Origin: Helicobacter anatolicus
GTDB lineage: Bacteria; Campylobacterota; Campylobacteria; Campylobacterales; Helicobacteraceae
Length of the DNA: 64,000 bases
Direction: 5' to 3'
Assembly (NCBI RefSeq): GCF_021300615.1
Contig: NZ_JAJTMY010000004.1
Span: 1-64,000, forward strand
The position numbers and the translations under genes were made by a program. Shown here in pieces: positions 35,795 to 44,930 of this stretch (positions are counted from its first letter, which is position 1; every line of letters starts with the position of its first letter). The notes beneath the pieces were generated by a model. That model searched no databases, had not been told where the DNA came from, and saw only the letters and a program-made list of their open reading frames with translations.

Positions 35795-36472
35795 TTATTT
35801 TATAAATCCCTTAGCTTTTGCCACTTCCAACGCTTTTTGTTTATTTTCCTGACTAATTTGCCCATTATTCAAATCATTAAATCCATAAAGCCTTTGATTC
35901 CCACCAAAATCGATCAACTCTACAGTTTTTGTTTCTCCAGGTTCAAATCGCACAGAAGTCCCTGATGCAATATCTAATCTCTTACCATAAGCTTTTTCTC
36001 TATCAAAACTCAAAAGTTTGTTTGTCTCAAAAAAATGAAAATGTGACCCTACTTGTATTGGTCTATCTCCATTATTTGTTACCACAATTTTAATAGATTC
36101 TCTACCTGCATTAAGAATAATATCCTCATCTTTTAAAATATATTCTCCAGGATTTAGCTTACCATTATCTTCAATCGGAGTATGCACAGTTACAAGTTTT
36201 GTACCATCTGCAAAACTTACTTCAACTTGTACATCATGAATCAAACTTGCAACTCCATCCATCACATCATCAGCTTTCAGTATTTGTTTACCATAGCTCA
36301 TTAATTCTGCAACACTTTTTTTGCCTTCCCTAGCAAGCTCCATAATCTCCATGCTAATCAAAGCAATTGCTTCTACATAGTTTAATTTTATTCCTCTTTC
36401 CTTACGCTTTTTTGCCAACTCGCCAGCATAATGCAGCATCATTTTATCCAATTCTCTTGGAGTGAGTCTCAT
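35795..36472 (-). CDS. ureA: Urease subunit UreA (fused gamma-beta)
   Basis: This 225-aa protein starts [27 protein letters not shown], the gamma domain. It is followed from about residue 105 by the beta domain ([43 protein letters not shown]). The gamma-beta fusion is specific to Helicobacter. AAGGAGA six bases before this ATG fixes the start; an upstream frame of 22 codons is rejected. It is about 12 residues shorter than H. pylori UreA, because the C-terminal tail is truncated (ends [13 protein letters not shown]). It is the first gene of the operon. Confidence 0.97.
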   Translation of the reverse strand: MRLTPRELDKMMLHYAGELAKKRKERGIKLNYVEAIALISMEIMELAREGKKSVAELMSYGKQILKADDVMDGVASLIHDVQVEVSFADGTKLVTVHTPIEDNGKLNPGEYILKDEDIILNAGRESIKIVVTNNGDRPIQVGSHFHFFETNKLLSFDREKAYGKRLDIASGTSVRFEPGETKTVELIDFGGNQRLYGFNDLNNGQISQENKQKALEVAKAKGFIK

Positions 36473-36559
36473 TGCATCTCCTTGTATTTTTTTTTGATAT
36501 GAAATATAATTTAAACATATTTTTTTAAATATCTTCACAAATATTTAACACTTATAAGT

Positions 36560-36589
36560 AATAATTTCAAACCTAATTTTCAAATTATT
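36560..36589. promoter_or_regulatory. Inverted repeat in the ureA / glycosyltransferase intergenic region
   Basis: Arms AATAATTT (36560-36567) and AAATTATT (36582-36589) are 14 bases apart, between the divergent ureA and glycosyltransferase genes. Spacing does not fit the H. pylori NikR or Fur consensus exactly, so it is only a candidate operator. Confidence 0.3.
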
Positions 36590-36604
36590 TAAAGAAAGAA
36601 TTTT

Positions 36605-37937
36605 ATGCAACCTCTTGTTTCTATTATTGTGCCCATTTTTAATGTTGAAGATTATCTTAAAGAATGCCTAGATAGTATTGTTAATCAAACCTACCATAAT
36701 TTAGACATTATTCTAATAAATGATGGGAGTACTGATAAAAGCTTAGAAATTGCAAAAAAATACTGTGAAAAAGATTCTAGAATTTTACTTATTGATAAAC
36801 CCAATGGCGGATTATCTAGTGCAAGGAATATGGGGCTTGAATTTATAAAAGGTACCTTATTAAGAGATTATTTAGAAAATACAAATCCTTTAAAAGATAA
36901 AAAAACTCATAGGGGGGGGGGGTAGCACACAAGATTTAAAAATTATAGAATCCATAGAAAGACAAAATGATTTTTCAAGTCCTGTACAATCCAAAAATAT
37001 CGCTGATATAGCTAAATATTTTTATTATATAGATTCTCGCCATATACAAACAGATCTTTGCAATAACCTTCCATGTATTTTGCAAAAATTGCCAGAAAAT
37101 CGCTACATACATTTTATCGATAGTGATGATTATTTCACAAAAGATTGTATCCAAAAATGCATTGAATCTTCACAAAATGGGCAGCATGACATTGTATGCC
37201 ATGGACATAAAAACTATATACATACTAGCAAAACTTTTACAAAAGATTCTAATCAAGAAAAAAACCGATTATACCGCGATGGAATAGATTTTTTCTCACA
37301 TTATAAAAACTTTTATTTCACTTGGGTATGGAAAGGAATTTTTAAAACTGATCTTCTTAATGCCTATAATCTAAGATTTCAATTTCAAATGGATTATGAA
37401 GATTGTGATTTTGGAACGATACTTTTTTTACTTGCCAAAAACTCCATTGTAACGAAAGATTTTATAGGTATTATCTATCGCATTCGCCCACATTCTCTCT
37501 CAAATTTTTATTTAGATAACGATTTCCCACCAAAAATGCCCGAGCATCTAGAAAAAATCAAAAAATTTTTTAAAACCTATAAGCAGCTAAAAATCTATGC
37601 GGGAGCATCTTGCTATCTAAGAATTACTACAACACTAAAAAACATGCAGAATGCCTCCCAAAGTACTATAGAACAAAAAAAGATTTTGCAAAGATTTTGT
37701 TTTGCTTTTCTTACTCTATGCGTTCTGACACAATGGGGTATTTTTTTTCAATGTAAAAAAATTGATCCGCATAATATCAACCCTATTATAAAAGTTTATT
37801 ATAAAAATCTTTCTCTCAAAGAAAAAATCCAAATCAAAATGATATTTATTAAACATAATAATATTATTCGTGTTGCTCTAAGAAAGCTTAAAGCCTTCCT
37901 AAAAAACCTAATTCTGCATTATAATTCAAAAACCTGA
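36605..37937 (+). pseudogene. Family 2 glycosyltransferase, phase-variable, OFF by a G11 tract
   Basis: Two frames make one GT2 glycosyltransferase. The 5' part starts MQPLVSIIVPIFNVEDYLKECLDSI and has the nucleotide-binding INDGSTDKS and NGGLSSARNMGLEF. It hits G11 (36912-36922) at codon 103 and stops at once (TAG). With 10 or 13 G the frame continues through STQDLKIIESIERQ into the 3' part, where HFIDSDDYF holds the metal-binding DxD and MDYEDCDFGT follows. The restored protein would be about 443 aa. An insertion with the homopolymer between the SARN block and the DSDD motif is like the phase-variable lipopolysaccharide galactosyltransferases of H. pylori. It overlaps the 3' end of the convergent binding-protein gene by 19 bp. 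Confidence 0.85.
36912..36922. repeat. Homopolymeric G11 tract
   Basis: Eleven G inside the glycosyltransferase coding sequence. A length of 10 or 13 restores the frame; 11 gives an immediate TAG. Confidence 0.95.
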
Positions 37938-38860
37938 TGATAATATTTTTTAACAAATTCCTCATAATTAATATCATAAAATCTTTCAGGATAGGCTTTC
38001 ATTGCAATAAAAAGTGCAATTAATGGCATTCTTGGCCCTGCAATATCCATAGCAGGAAGTTTAAAAACTTGTTTATTTTTCACAGCGCGAATATTTTTCA
38101 ATTGAGGCTGCTTTAAAACATCTTCCACACTTAAAGGGCTAAACCACCATAAATAAATTATTTCAGGATCCTCTTTAATAATATTTTCTAAATTTACTTC
38201 CGCTCTTCCCTGTTTAATATATTTCAACCCAATATTATCTACACTTGCCGCTTTCAAAATTGCAGAATCCATATTCTGATGACCACTAAGATGATTGATT
38301 TTTGTAAAAATTTCAATGACTCTTTTTTGTTCTACATTCTCTGTGCGTTTTTTAATAAGATCCAAAACTTCTTGCATCACAGCAAGCTTGTTATCTGCAA
38401 TATCACTTTTACCAAATAACTTTGCTTGTATTCTAATATGCTCAAATACATCCGCAACACTTTGAGTTTTCAAAGATAAGAATTTAATACCAAACTTTTC
38501 AGCAAATGCAATAGCTTGAAGATTTGCAGGATAAGTGACAACCAAATCAACTCCCATTGTTTTTAATTTTTCTACATCAATATTGGCATAATGTCCGGTA
38601 GGAAATTTCTCTATCCTACTTAAATCTGGAGTATTTTTTATAATATCTATCTCAAATGCATAACCAGAAAGTCCTACAACCTTATCCCAAATCCCAAGCA
38701 TAGGAGGAATCTCTACATAAGTCCCTAAATATACAATTTTTTGAGGAAAATGATCAATTGTATGCTTTCCAAAATAATCTTCATATTCCATAGTTTTTGC
38801 TTCAATGGCACTCATACCTACTATCAATAAACCTAAAACCAAAAAAATTTTTTTAATCAT
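37919..38860 (-). CDS. Periplasmic binding protein of a metal-chelate ABC transporter
   Basis: This 313-aa protein has a signal peptide (MIKKIFLVLGLLIVGMSAIEA) and the class III (FecB/BtuF-type) binding-protein plan: an N-terminal KIVYLGTYVEIPPMLGIWDKVVG, the helix-linked two lobes, and a C-terminal NIIKEDPEIIYLWWF with the usual 'I-x-x-D/E-P-D/E-x-I' segment. Proteins of this fold capture iron-siderophore, heme, cobalamin or nickel chelates. It is co-directional with, and 56 bp after, a TonB-dependent receptor, with GAGGAC as ribosome site, so receptor and binding protein probably handle the same chelate. No permease or ATPase is in the window. Nickel is plausible next to urease but not shown. 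Confidence 0.8.
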   Translation of the reverse strand: MIKKIFLVLGLLIVGMSAIEAKTMEYEDYFGKHTIDHFPQKIVYLGTYVEIPPMLGIWDKVVGLSGYAFEIDIIKNTPDLSRIEKFPTGHYANIDVEKLKTMGVDLVVTYPANLQAIAFAEKFGIKFLSLKTQSVADVFEHIRIQAKLFGKSDIADNKLAVMQEVLDLIKKRTENVEQKRVIEIFTKINHLSGHQNMDSAILKAASVDNIGLKYIKQGRAEVNLENIIKEDPEIIYLWWFSPLSVEDVLKQPQLKNIRAVKNKQVFKLPAMDIAGPRMPLIALFIAMKAYPERFYDINYEEFVKKYYHQVFEL

Positions 38861-38916
38861 TCTTGTCCTCTTTTTTAATCCAAAACTACTTCTGGTATTT
38901 TCTACCTAAAATTTAC

Positions 38917-41193
38917 CTAAAAAAACTTCCCACCAAATTCAACATAAAAACTTGCACCAGATCCACGATATTGATCCCAAAACTTTTGATTTGTAAAATT
39001 AAAAAAGCTAATACTTAAATAATTTTCGTTTTTAAACTCATATCCAACTTTAAAATCAAAAATTAATCTCGCGGTAATATTACCAAATTTAGATTCTATA
39101 GGTTTATTATCAATACTTATGTAAGCTCCACTTTGCCCCTGCATTTGCAAACTACCATAAAATCCTCCATTACCTCCATAATTCAATGCCACTCCTCCCA
39201 TATGTTTTGGAATCGACGGAATCATCTTGCCGTTATACGCAGGATTTTGTGGATTTTTCAGTAAAATTGCTCTTGTAAAAGTATAATTTGCACTAATACT
39301 TAAATCCCTAAAAATCTTTTGTTCTACCTCTACCTCCACACCATTAAAACGATTATGACCACCATTTTTATTTACAAAAGGATCGCTCTGTATCCCTGAA
39401 CCACTTTTATAAATTGCATTATACATTTCTGTCTGATAATAATAAATCTTTGCTGCACCACCATAAGAATTTCTCTGTTCTATCCCTATATCAAACTGCA
39501 AACCATATTCTGGAGAAAGATTCACATTTGAAGCTTGAAAATCTCCATTATGGGCATGTGCATAAAGTTCTGTGGTATTTGGCGCTCTAAAGGCCAATCC
39601 AATAGACCCCTTTATTGTAGTAAATTCCCAAGGATTATAGCTAATAGCAAACTTTGGAGATGGAAAAAATTTATTTGTACCATCAAAAGTTTGTTTTAAG
39701 GGATTATCTGCTGTGCTATCTAAGGTAGACATATTAAAATTTTTCCAATAATCTAGCCTTAAACCAAGATTAGTGGAAAGATATTTATTCCATCTTGCTT
39801 GCCAAGAAACAAAAGATGCCAATACAAAAGCACCACCCGTATTTCTATCAAATACTCCATCATAAAAATCCCAAAAATTCTCTTTACCAAAATCCTTGAC
39901 ATAATTATGTTCATTTCTAGAAAGCATTAATCTAGCCTGGAATCCAGCTATAATAGAATGATTTTTATTAATTTTTCCAAAATAATTAATATCTAGATAA
40001 TTGCTTGAAGCATAATTATCCAAACTTCTTCCTGGACCTCCATAAAGATAAACTCTTCTTGCTTCTGCAACATGATCTTCTACAACCCCCTTTCCTTGAC
40101 AATTTAGTCCATTACAACCATTTGAAAAATGACTAACTAAATTCACACTAGAAAGAACAATATTTAAATAATCATCATCATTAAAATAGTATTTATGGCC
40201 AATAGATCCAACAATATTATATTCCTGTCGAAAACCTCCCCAGCCAGTCCCCACAAAAGGATTAAAATATCCTACAGAACTACTATCATCAGATTTTAAA
40301 ATATCATATCCAAAGACAGAGCCATTTTTATCTTTCATAAAAGAAAGAGCATTGTTTTGATTATCCTTAATGTGTGAAAAATTAATACTCAAACTCGTCG
40401 TATTAGAATCATTCCAATCATATTCTGCTTTTATTCTTGCATCTTGTGTAAGATAACCCGTCCTTCCTACTTCTCCTACAATATCTCCATTATTAATCTC
40501 AGAACCATCTAAATGCGTTGCTCCTGCTTTTTGTCCTTGTTTAATTCCAGATGCAATTGCAGGAACCCTATAAGCACCATCACTAGAACTAAAAGAATAA
40601 CTTGCACGCACTCTTAAACGATGATCTAAAAAGGCATTCCCGACACTAAAATAACCTCTTACAAGATTCTTTTCGGCTTTGTTTCTTTGAATCTCATTAC
40701 CATAACCCAAACTTGCTCGAGCCTCTAGCTTTGTAGGCATTTTAGTAATAAAATTAATCACCCCACCAATACCTCCTGTCCCATAAAGACTGGAGAATGC
40801 TCCTCTTACAATTTCAATACGATCAATATCAAAAGGAGAAATGGATTGCATAATTCTAAACTCTCCCTCCAAATCATTAAGAATTACTCCATCAAGCATC
40901 AAAAGAGTTCCATAAGGTATTCCCCTCATAAAAACTTGAGGGCGACCATTATAGCCAGTGTTTTTATCCACCCTTATTCCAGCACTTTTATCTAAAATAT
41001 CACTTATTTGCTTACTAGATTGAATCTTTATTCTTTTAGAATCCACAAAGCTTACATTACCAGGTGCTTCAGTAATAAGTGTTGGAATCTTATTTGATGT
41101 GCTTACAATCGGTGTAAGATTTTTTTCTTCCGCAATTAATATTCCTGTCAATACAAAAGGTGCAAAAACAAGAGGCCAGTATTTTTTACACAT
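38917..41193 (-). CDS. TonB-dependent outer-membrane receptor, copy 1
   Basis: This 758-aa receptor has a signal peptide (MCKKYWPLVFAPFVLTGILIAEE). A TonB-box-like TPIVSTSNK follows, then a plug domain (SKQISDILDKSAGIRVDKNTG, FMRGIPYGTLLMLDGV, RIEIVRGAFSSLYGTGGIGGVINFITK) and a 22-strand barrel ending in Phe (YVEFGGKFF). The signal peptide and plug are almost identical to copy 2 (41591-43849), while barrel loops differ, so ligand range may differ. AAGGA precedes the ATG. Upstream is a duplicated promoter with TTGACA and TATAGT. It is followed by the binding protein. The ligand is unknown; an iron or nickel chelate is likely. Confidence 0.9.
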   Translation of the reverse strand: MCKKYWPLVFAPFVLTGILIAEEKNLTPIVSTSNKIPTLITEAPGNVSFVDSKRIKIQSSKQISDILDKSAGIRVDKNTGYNGRPQVFMRGIPYGTLLMLDGVILNDLEGEFRIMQSISPFDIDRIEIVRGAFSSLYGTGGIGGVINFITKMPTKLEARASLGYGNEIQRNKAEKNLVRGYFSVGNAFLDHRLRVRASYSFSSSDGAYRVPAIASGIKQGQKAGATHLDGSEINNGDIVGEVGRTGYLTQDARIKAEYDWNDSNTTSLSINFSHIKDNQNNALSFMKDKNGSVFGYDILKSDDSSSVGYFNPFVGTGWGGFRQEYNIVGSIGHKYYFNDDDYLNIVLSSVNLVSHFSNGCNGLNCQGKGVVEDHVAEARRVYLYGGPGRSLDNYASSNYLDINYFGKINKNHSIIAGFQARLMLSRNEHNYVKDFGKENFWDFYDGVFDRNTGGAFVLASFVSWQARWNKYLSTNLGLRLDYWKNFNMSTLDSTADNPLKQTFDGTNKFFPSPKFAISYNPWEFTTIKGSIGLAFRAPNTTELYAHAHNGDFQASNVNLSPEYGLQFDIGIEQRNSYGGAAKIYYYQTEMYNAIYKSGSGIQSDPFVNKNGGHNRFNGVEVEVEQKIFRDLSISANYTFTRAILLKNPQNPAYNGKMIPSIPKHMGGVALNYGGNGGFYGSLQMQGQSGAYISIDNKPIESKFGNITARLIFDFKVGYEFKNENYLSISFFNFTNQKFWDQYRGSGASFYVEFGGKFF

Positions 41194-41335
41194 AATATTT
41201 CCTTAAGTTTAGTATTACTTTTTTTAAAAAAATATTACTATACTAGAAACCACTTATACTTGTCAAGAAAACTTCATAATTTCATAAATTTTATAAAACA
41301 TAGGTATTGAATAAAACTTATAAAAATTAATTTGC
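41190..41335. repeat. Upstream direct repeat, copy 1 (promoter of receptor 1), and rest of the 397-bp gap
   Basis: The 130-150 bp before receptor 1 are nearly identical to the region before receptor 2 (43846-43980). They include the promoter and a flanking repeated segment with two AGTAATAT direct repeats. The remainder of this gap (41336-41590) holds no gene or RNA I can recognise. Confidence 0.85.
41237..41266 (-). promoter_or_regulatory. Promoter of TonB receptor copy 1
   Basis: On the minus strand, TTGACA (41261-41266) and TATAGT (41237-41242) are separated by 18 bases. The repeats AGTAATAT directly follow the -10 box and could bind a metal-responsive repressor. Confidence 0.7.
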
Positions 41336-41590
41336 ATAATAACCGGCAAGAAATTTTTCAATCAAAATTAATGGGGCAGTTTGATCACAATATCATCATC
41401 AAAAACACAACTAGATTCCCACCACTTTTTCCATATCCTTAACATGGTAGGAATTTCTATAAAGAATATTAAGATAAAGAATTTTTTAATAAGGTTTTAA
41501 TTCATGTCTTCCAAAACAATCTTATATTCCAAGACAAAATACAAAATAATACACATAAGAAAATTTAAAATCTTATTAGTTTTTTGCTCC

Positions 41591-43849
41591 TTAAAAGAAT
41601 TTACTACCAATCTCTACATAAAAACTAGCACCTGATCCGCGATAATAATCCCAAAACTTTTGATTAGTAAAATTTAAAAAACTCACACTTAAATAGGTAT
41701 TGTTTTTAAATTGATACCCTGCTTTAAAATTAAAGATCAAACGCTTATTGACATTTCCAAAACCAAATTTTACTGGCTTATTTTCAATGCTTGTGTATGC
41801 ATCGCTTTGTCCTTGCATTTGCAAACTTCCAAAAAAACCTCTATTTCCACCATAATTTAATGAAATTCCTCCCATATGCAAGGGGATTGAAGCCATTTGA
41901 TGTCCATTATTTTGAGGTTTTTTAGGATCATTTAATAAAATTGCTTTTGTAAAAGTATAATTTGCACCAAAACTCAAATCTCCATAAATTTTTTGATCAA
42001 TCTCAATTTCCACACCATAAAAACGACTTCTGCCACCATTTTGATTCTTGTAAGGATCTTCTGCTGTTCCAGCTCCTCCCTTATAAATTGCATTAAACAT
42101 CTCTGTGTGATAATAATAAATCTTTGCTACACCACCATAAGGATTGCGCTGTTCAATTCCAATATCAAATTGTGCTCCATACTCTGGAGATAATGTTGGA
42201 TTTGAAACTTGATTATCTCCTGCATGTGTATGCGCAAACATTTGTCTTGTATTAGGTGCACGAAATGCTAAACCTACTGAACCCTTAATGGCAGTATATT
42301 TCCAAGGGCTATAATTAATTGCAAATTTTGGAGAAGGAAAAAACTCATTTACACCATCAAATTTCTGTAAATTTGGATTATCTGAAGTAATGTCAATTGT
42401 ACTCATATTAAAATTTTTCCAATAATCTAATCTTAAACCAAGATTAGTGGAAAGATATTTATTCCACCTTGCCTGCCAAGAAGCAAATGCTGCCAAAGTA
42501 TAAGCTGCACTATTATCCTGACCCCAATAAGAATCATAAGTCTGCCAAAAATATTTAGAGGCAAAATCACTTACATAACTCCTTTGATTACGCGCAAACA
42601 TTAAGCGTGCTTGAATTCCTGATACTATAGAGTGGTTTTTATTTAAATCGTTGGTATAGGTAATATCCAAATAGTTACTAGAGGCATAATTATCACTACT
42701 ACTTCCCCTGCCACCAAAAATATAAGAATTCTTTGCTTCATTAGTCACATCTCTCCCTGGTCCTGAGCAATTTTTACCATTACAACCATCATCCCAGTAG
42801 TTTATTAAATTCACACTAGAAAACACAATATTCAAAAAAGAAGTCTCATTAAAATAATGCTTATGACCAATAGAAGCAACAATATTATATTCTTGCCTAA
42901 ATCCCGCCCATCCTGAACCTATAAAAGGATTATAATATTTATCATCACTTGTCGCATAGCCAAAAACACTGGCACCACTTTTATCTTTTAACTTTGTGAT
43001 TGGAGAATGTTGATTTTCACTGATTGTTGAGAGATTTAACATAAGGTTTGTAGTATCGTTCTCTCCCCAATCATATTCTGCCTTAAATCTTGCATCTTGT
43101 GTGAGATAAGCACTTCTCCCTACCCATCCTACTTCCATGCCATTTTGGATATTTGCCCCATTTTGCAAAGTAACATCACTAGCAGTCTGACCATTATCTA
43201 GCCTTGCAATTGCAGGAACCCTATAAGCACCATCACTAGAACTAAAAGAATAACTTGCACGCACTCTTAAACGCCCATCTAAAAACACATTTCCCAAACT
43301 TAAATATCCTCGTACCAAATCTTTTTCTGCTTGAGTTGTCACAAGTTCATTACCATAACCCAAACTTGCTTGCATTTCTAATTTTTTTGGCATTTTAGTA
43401 ATAAAATTAATCACCCCACCAATACCTCCTGTCCCATAAAGACTAGAAAATGCTCCTCTTACAATTTCAATACGATCAATATCAAAAGGAGAAATGGATT
43501 GCATAATTCTAAACTCTCCCTCCAAATCATTAAGAATTACTCCATCAAGCATCAAAAGAGTTCCATAAGGTATTCCCCTCATAAAAACTTGAGGGCGACC
43601 ATTATATCCTGTATTCTTATCTACCCTAATGCTCGCCACTTTATCTAAAATATCACTTATTTGTTTGCTGGATTGCTTTTTAATTTGTTCAGAATCAACT
43701 AAACTCACATTGCCTGGAGCTTCAGAAATTAAAGTAGGGATTTTATTTGAAGTACTTACTATCGCTTCAAGTTTTTTTGTTTCTTCTGCAACCAATATTC
43801 CTGTCAATACAAAAGGTGCAAAAACAAGAGGCCAGTATTTTTTACACAT
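41591..43849 (-). CDS. TonB-dependent outer-membrane receptor, copy 2
   Basis: This 752-aa paralogue of the receptor at 38917-41193 lies in tandem with it. The signal peptide, plug (FMRGIPYGTLLMLDGV, IEIVRGAFSSLYG) and many barrel strands are shared. The extracellular loops have diverged: for example NGLNCQGKGVVEDH in copy 1 against NGKNCSGPGRDVTN here, both keeping the Cys pair. It ends YVEIGSKFF. The promoter region is also duplicated. The pair is a recent tandem duplication, open to recombination that could delete or fuse the two genes. The ligand is not known. Confidence 0.9.
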   Translation of the reverse strand: MCKKYWPLVFAPFVLTGILVAEETKKLEAIVSTSNKIPTLISEAPGNVSLVDSEQIKKQSSKQISDILDKVASIRVDKNTGYNGRPQVFMRGIPYGTLLMLDGVILNDLEGEFRIMQSISPFDIDRIEIVRGAFSSLYGTGGIGGVINFITKMPKKLEMQASLGYGNELVTTQAEKDLVRGYLSLGNVFLDGRLRVRASYSFSSSDGAYRVPAIARLDNGQTASDVTLQNGANIQNGMEVGWVGRSAYLTQDARFKAEYDWGENDTTNLMLNLSTISENQHSPITKLKDKSGASVFGYATSDDKYYNPFIGSGWAGFRQEYNIVASIGHKHYFNETSFLNIVFSSVNLINYWDDGCNGKNCSGPGRDVTNEAKNSYIFGGRGSSSDNYASSNYLDITYTNDLNKNHSIVSGIQARLMFARNQRSYVSDFASKYFWQTYDSYWGQDNSAAYTLAAFASWQARWNKYLSTNLGLRLDYWKNFNMSTIDITSDNPNLQKFDGVNEFFPSPKFAINYSPWKYTAIKGSVGLAFRAPNTRQMFAHTHAGDNQVSNPTLSPEYGAQFDIGIEQRNPYGGVAKIYYYHTEMFNAIYKGGAGTAEDPYKNQNGGRSRFYGVEIEIDQKIYGDLSFGANYTFTKAILLNDPKKPQNNGHQMASIPLHMGGISLNYGGNRGFFGSLQMQGQSDAYTSIENKPVKFGFGNVNKRLIFNFKAGYQFKNNTYLSVSFLNFTNQKFWDYYRGSGASFYVEIGSKFF

Positions 43850-43980
43850 AATATTTCCTTAAGTTTGATATTACTTTTTTTAAAAAAATATTACTATACT
43901 AGAAACCACTTATACTTGTCAAGAAAACTTCATAATTTTATAAAACATAGATATTGAATAAAACTTATAAAAATTAATTT
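43846..43980. repeat. Upstream direct repeat, copy 2
   Basis: This is the second copy of the sequence before receptor 1, including the promoter. The similarity stops near the 12-bp tandem repeat at 43978. Confidence 0.85.
43893..43922 (-). promoter_or_regulatory. Promoter of TonB receptor copy 2
   Basis: TTGACA (43917-43922) and TATAGT (43893-43898) on the minus strand with an 18-base spacer, as in copy 1. Confidence 0.7.
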
Positions 43981-44013
43981 TTTATAAGTTTTTTTATAAG
44001 TTTTTTTATAAAA
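43978..44013. repeat. Short tandem repeat, about three units of 12 bp
   Basis: The unit TTTTTTTATAAG is repeated about three times between the divergent receptor 2 and PDC-sensor genes, in the presumed promoter region of the latter. Confidence 0.8.
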
Positions 44014-44036
44014 TAATGAAAAACAAAAGGAATTTT

Positions 44037-44930
44037 ATGCTATCTAGAGATATATTAGTATATCGAAAAATACGATATGAATTGCGTGCATATATGTGCT
44101 ATCTTTTTACACAAAATATTCAAAACTTTATCCCTAGTACAAATTTAAAAAGCGTTTTATTAGGGATTGAAAAAATTAAAGATGAAATCAATGCCTTTGA
44201 TTCTATCTATGTTTTAGATGCTGTAGGCAATGAAATTAACCCGCAAGGCATCACTTGCACAGAAAATTTCGCAGATCGCGCCTATTATTATGAGGCTGTA
44301 CGTGAGGGAAAATGCATTATTACAAACCCCTATCCTACTATGGAAACCGGAAAATTAATCGTCACAGCCTCTTATCCCGTATATGATCAAAATCACAAAC
44401 TTCTTTACATTGTATGCATTGATCTTTCTCTAAAAACTGCAATCAATATCAGTGCGCCTTCTAAATTTTCAAATACATGCTCACAAATTAGCACAATAAT
44501 TTATGGATTACTTTCTTTTGTTTTAACCTTAGTTTGTCTTTCACTTTTTTCTAAAGGTGTATTAAGTCTTTATATCGCTCTAGGACATTTTAAAAGCTTT
44601 AATATTGATGAAATTTTTAAATCTATTATACAACTAACATTGGCTCTGGCAATCTTTGATCTTGTAAAAGCTATCTTTGAAGCAGAAGTTTTAGGAAAAA
44701 ATACAGATAACAACTCTCATGCTCTGCAACATACAATGGTAAGGTTTTTGGGATCTATTATTATCGCCCTAGCTATTGAATCTTTAATGTTGGTATTTAA
44801 ATTCGCAATTAGCGAACCTGACAAGATTCTTTATGCAGTTTATCTTATCGCTGGGGTAGCAATACTTATCACCAGTCTATCTATTTATGTAAAATTTGCC
44901 TATCTTCCCTCAAAAGAAAAAAATACTTAA
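44037..44930 (+). CDS. PDC/Cache-domain membrane sensor without an output domain
   Basis: This 297-aa protein contains a PDC (Cache-type) sensory domain (FDSIYVLDAVGNEINP ... FADRAYYYEAVREGK ... TASYPVYDQNHKLLYIVCIDLSL, about residues 54-140). Membrane helices follow: ICGLLSFVLTLVCL-like segments near 160-185, then three further hydrophobic stretches to the end. Chemoreceptors have such PDC domains, but here no HAMP, methyl-accepting, kinase or cyclase domain follows. The start is set by AAAGGA five bases before the ATG at 44037; an ATG seven codons upstream lacks a site. The gene is divergent from receptor 2. Its function is not known. Confidence 0.75.
   Translation: MLSRDILVYRKIRYELRAYMCYLFTQNIQNFIPSTNLKSVLLGIEKIKDEINAFDSIYVLDAVGNEINPQGITCTENFADRAYYYEAVREGKCIITNPYPTMETGKLIVTASYPVYDQNHKLLYIVCIDLSLKTAINISAPSKFSNTCSQISTIIYGLLSFVLTLVCLSLFSKGVLSLYIALGHFKSFNIDEIFKSIIQLTLALAIFDLVKAIFEAEVLGKNTDNNSHALQHTMVRFLGSIIIALAIESLMLVFKFAISEPDKILYAVYLIAGVAILITSLSIYVKFAYLPSKEKNT

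Noticed and set aside
36560-36589. NikR box at the urease promoter
   Set aside because: The arms are palindromic, but the 14-base spacing does not meet the H. pylori NikR pattern, so it is kept only as an unnamed candidate operator.
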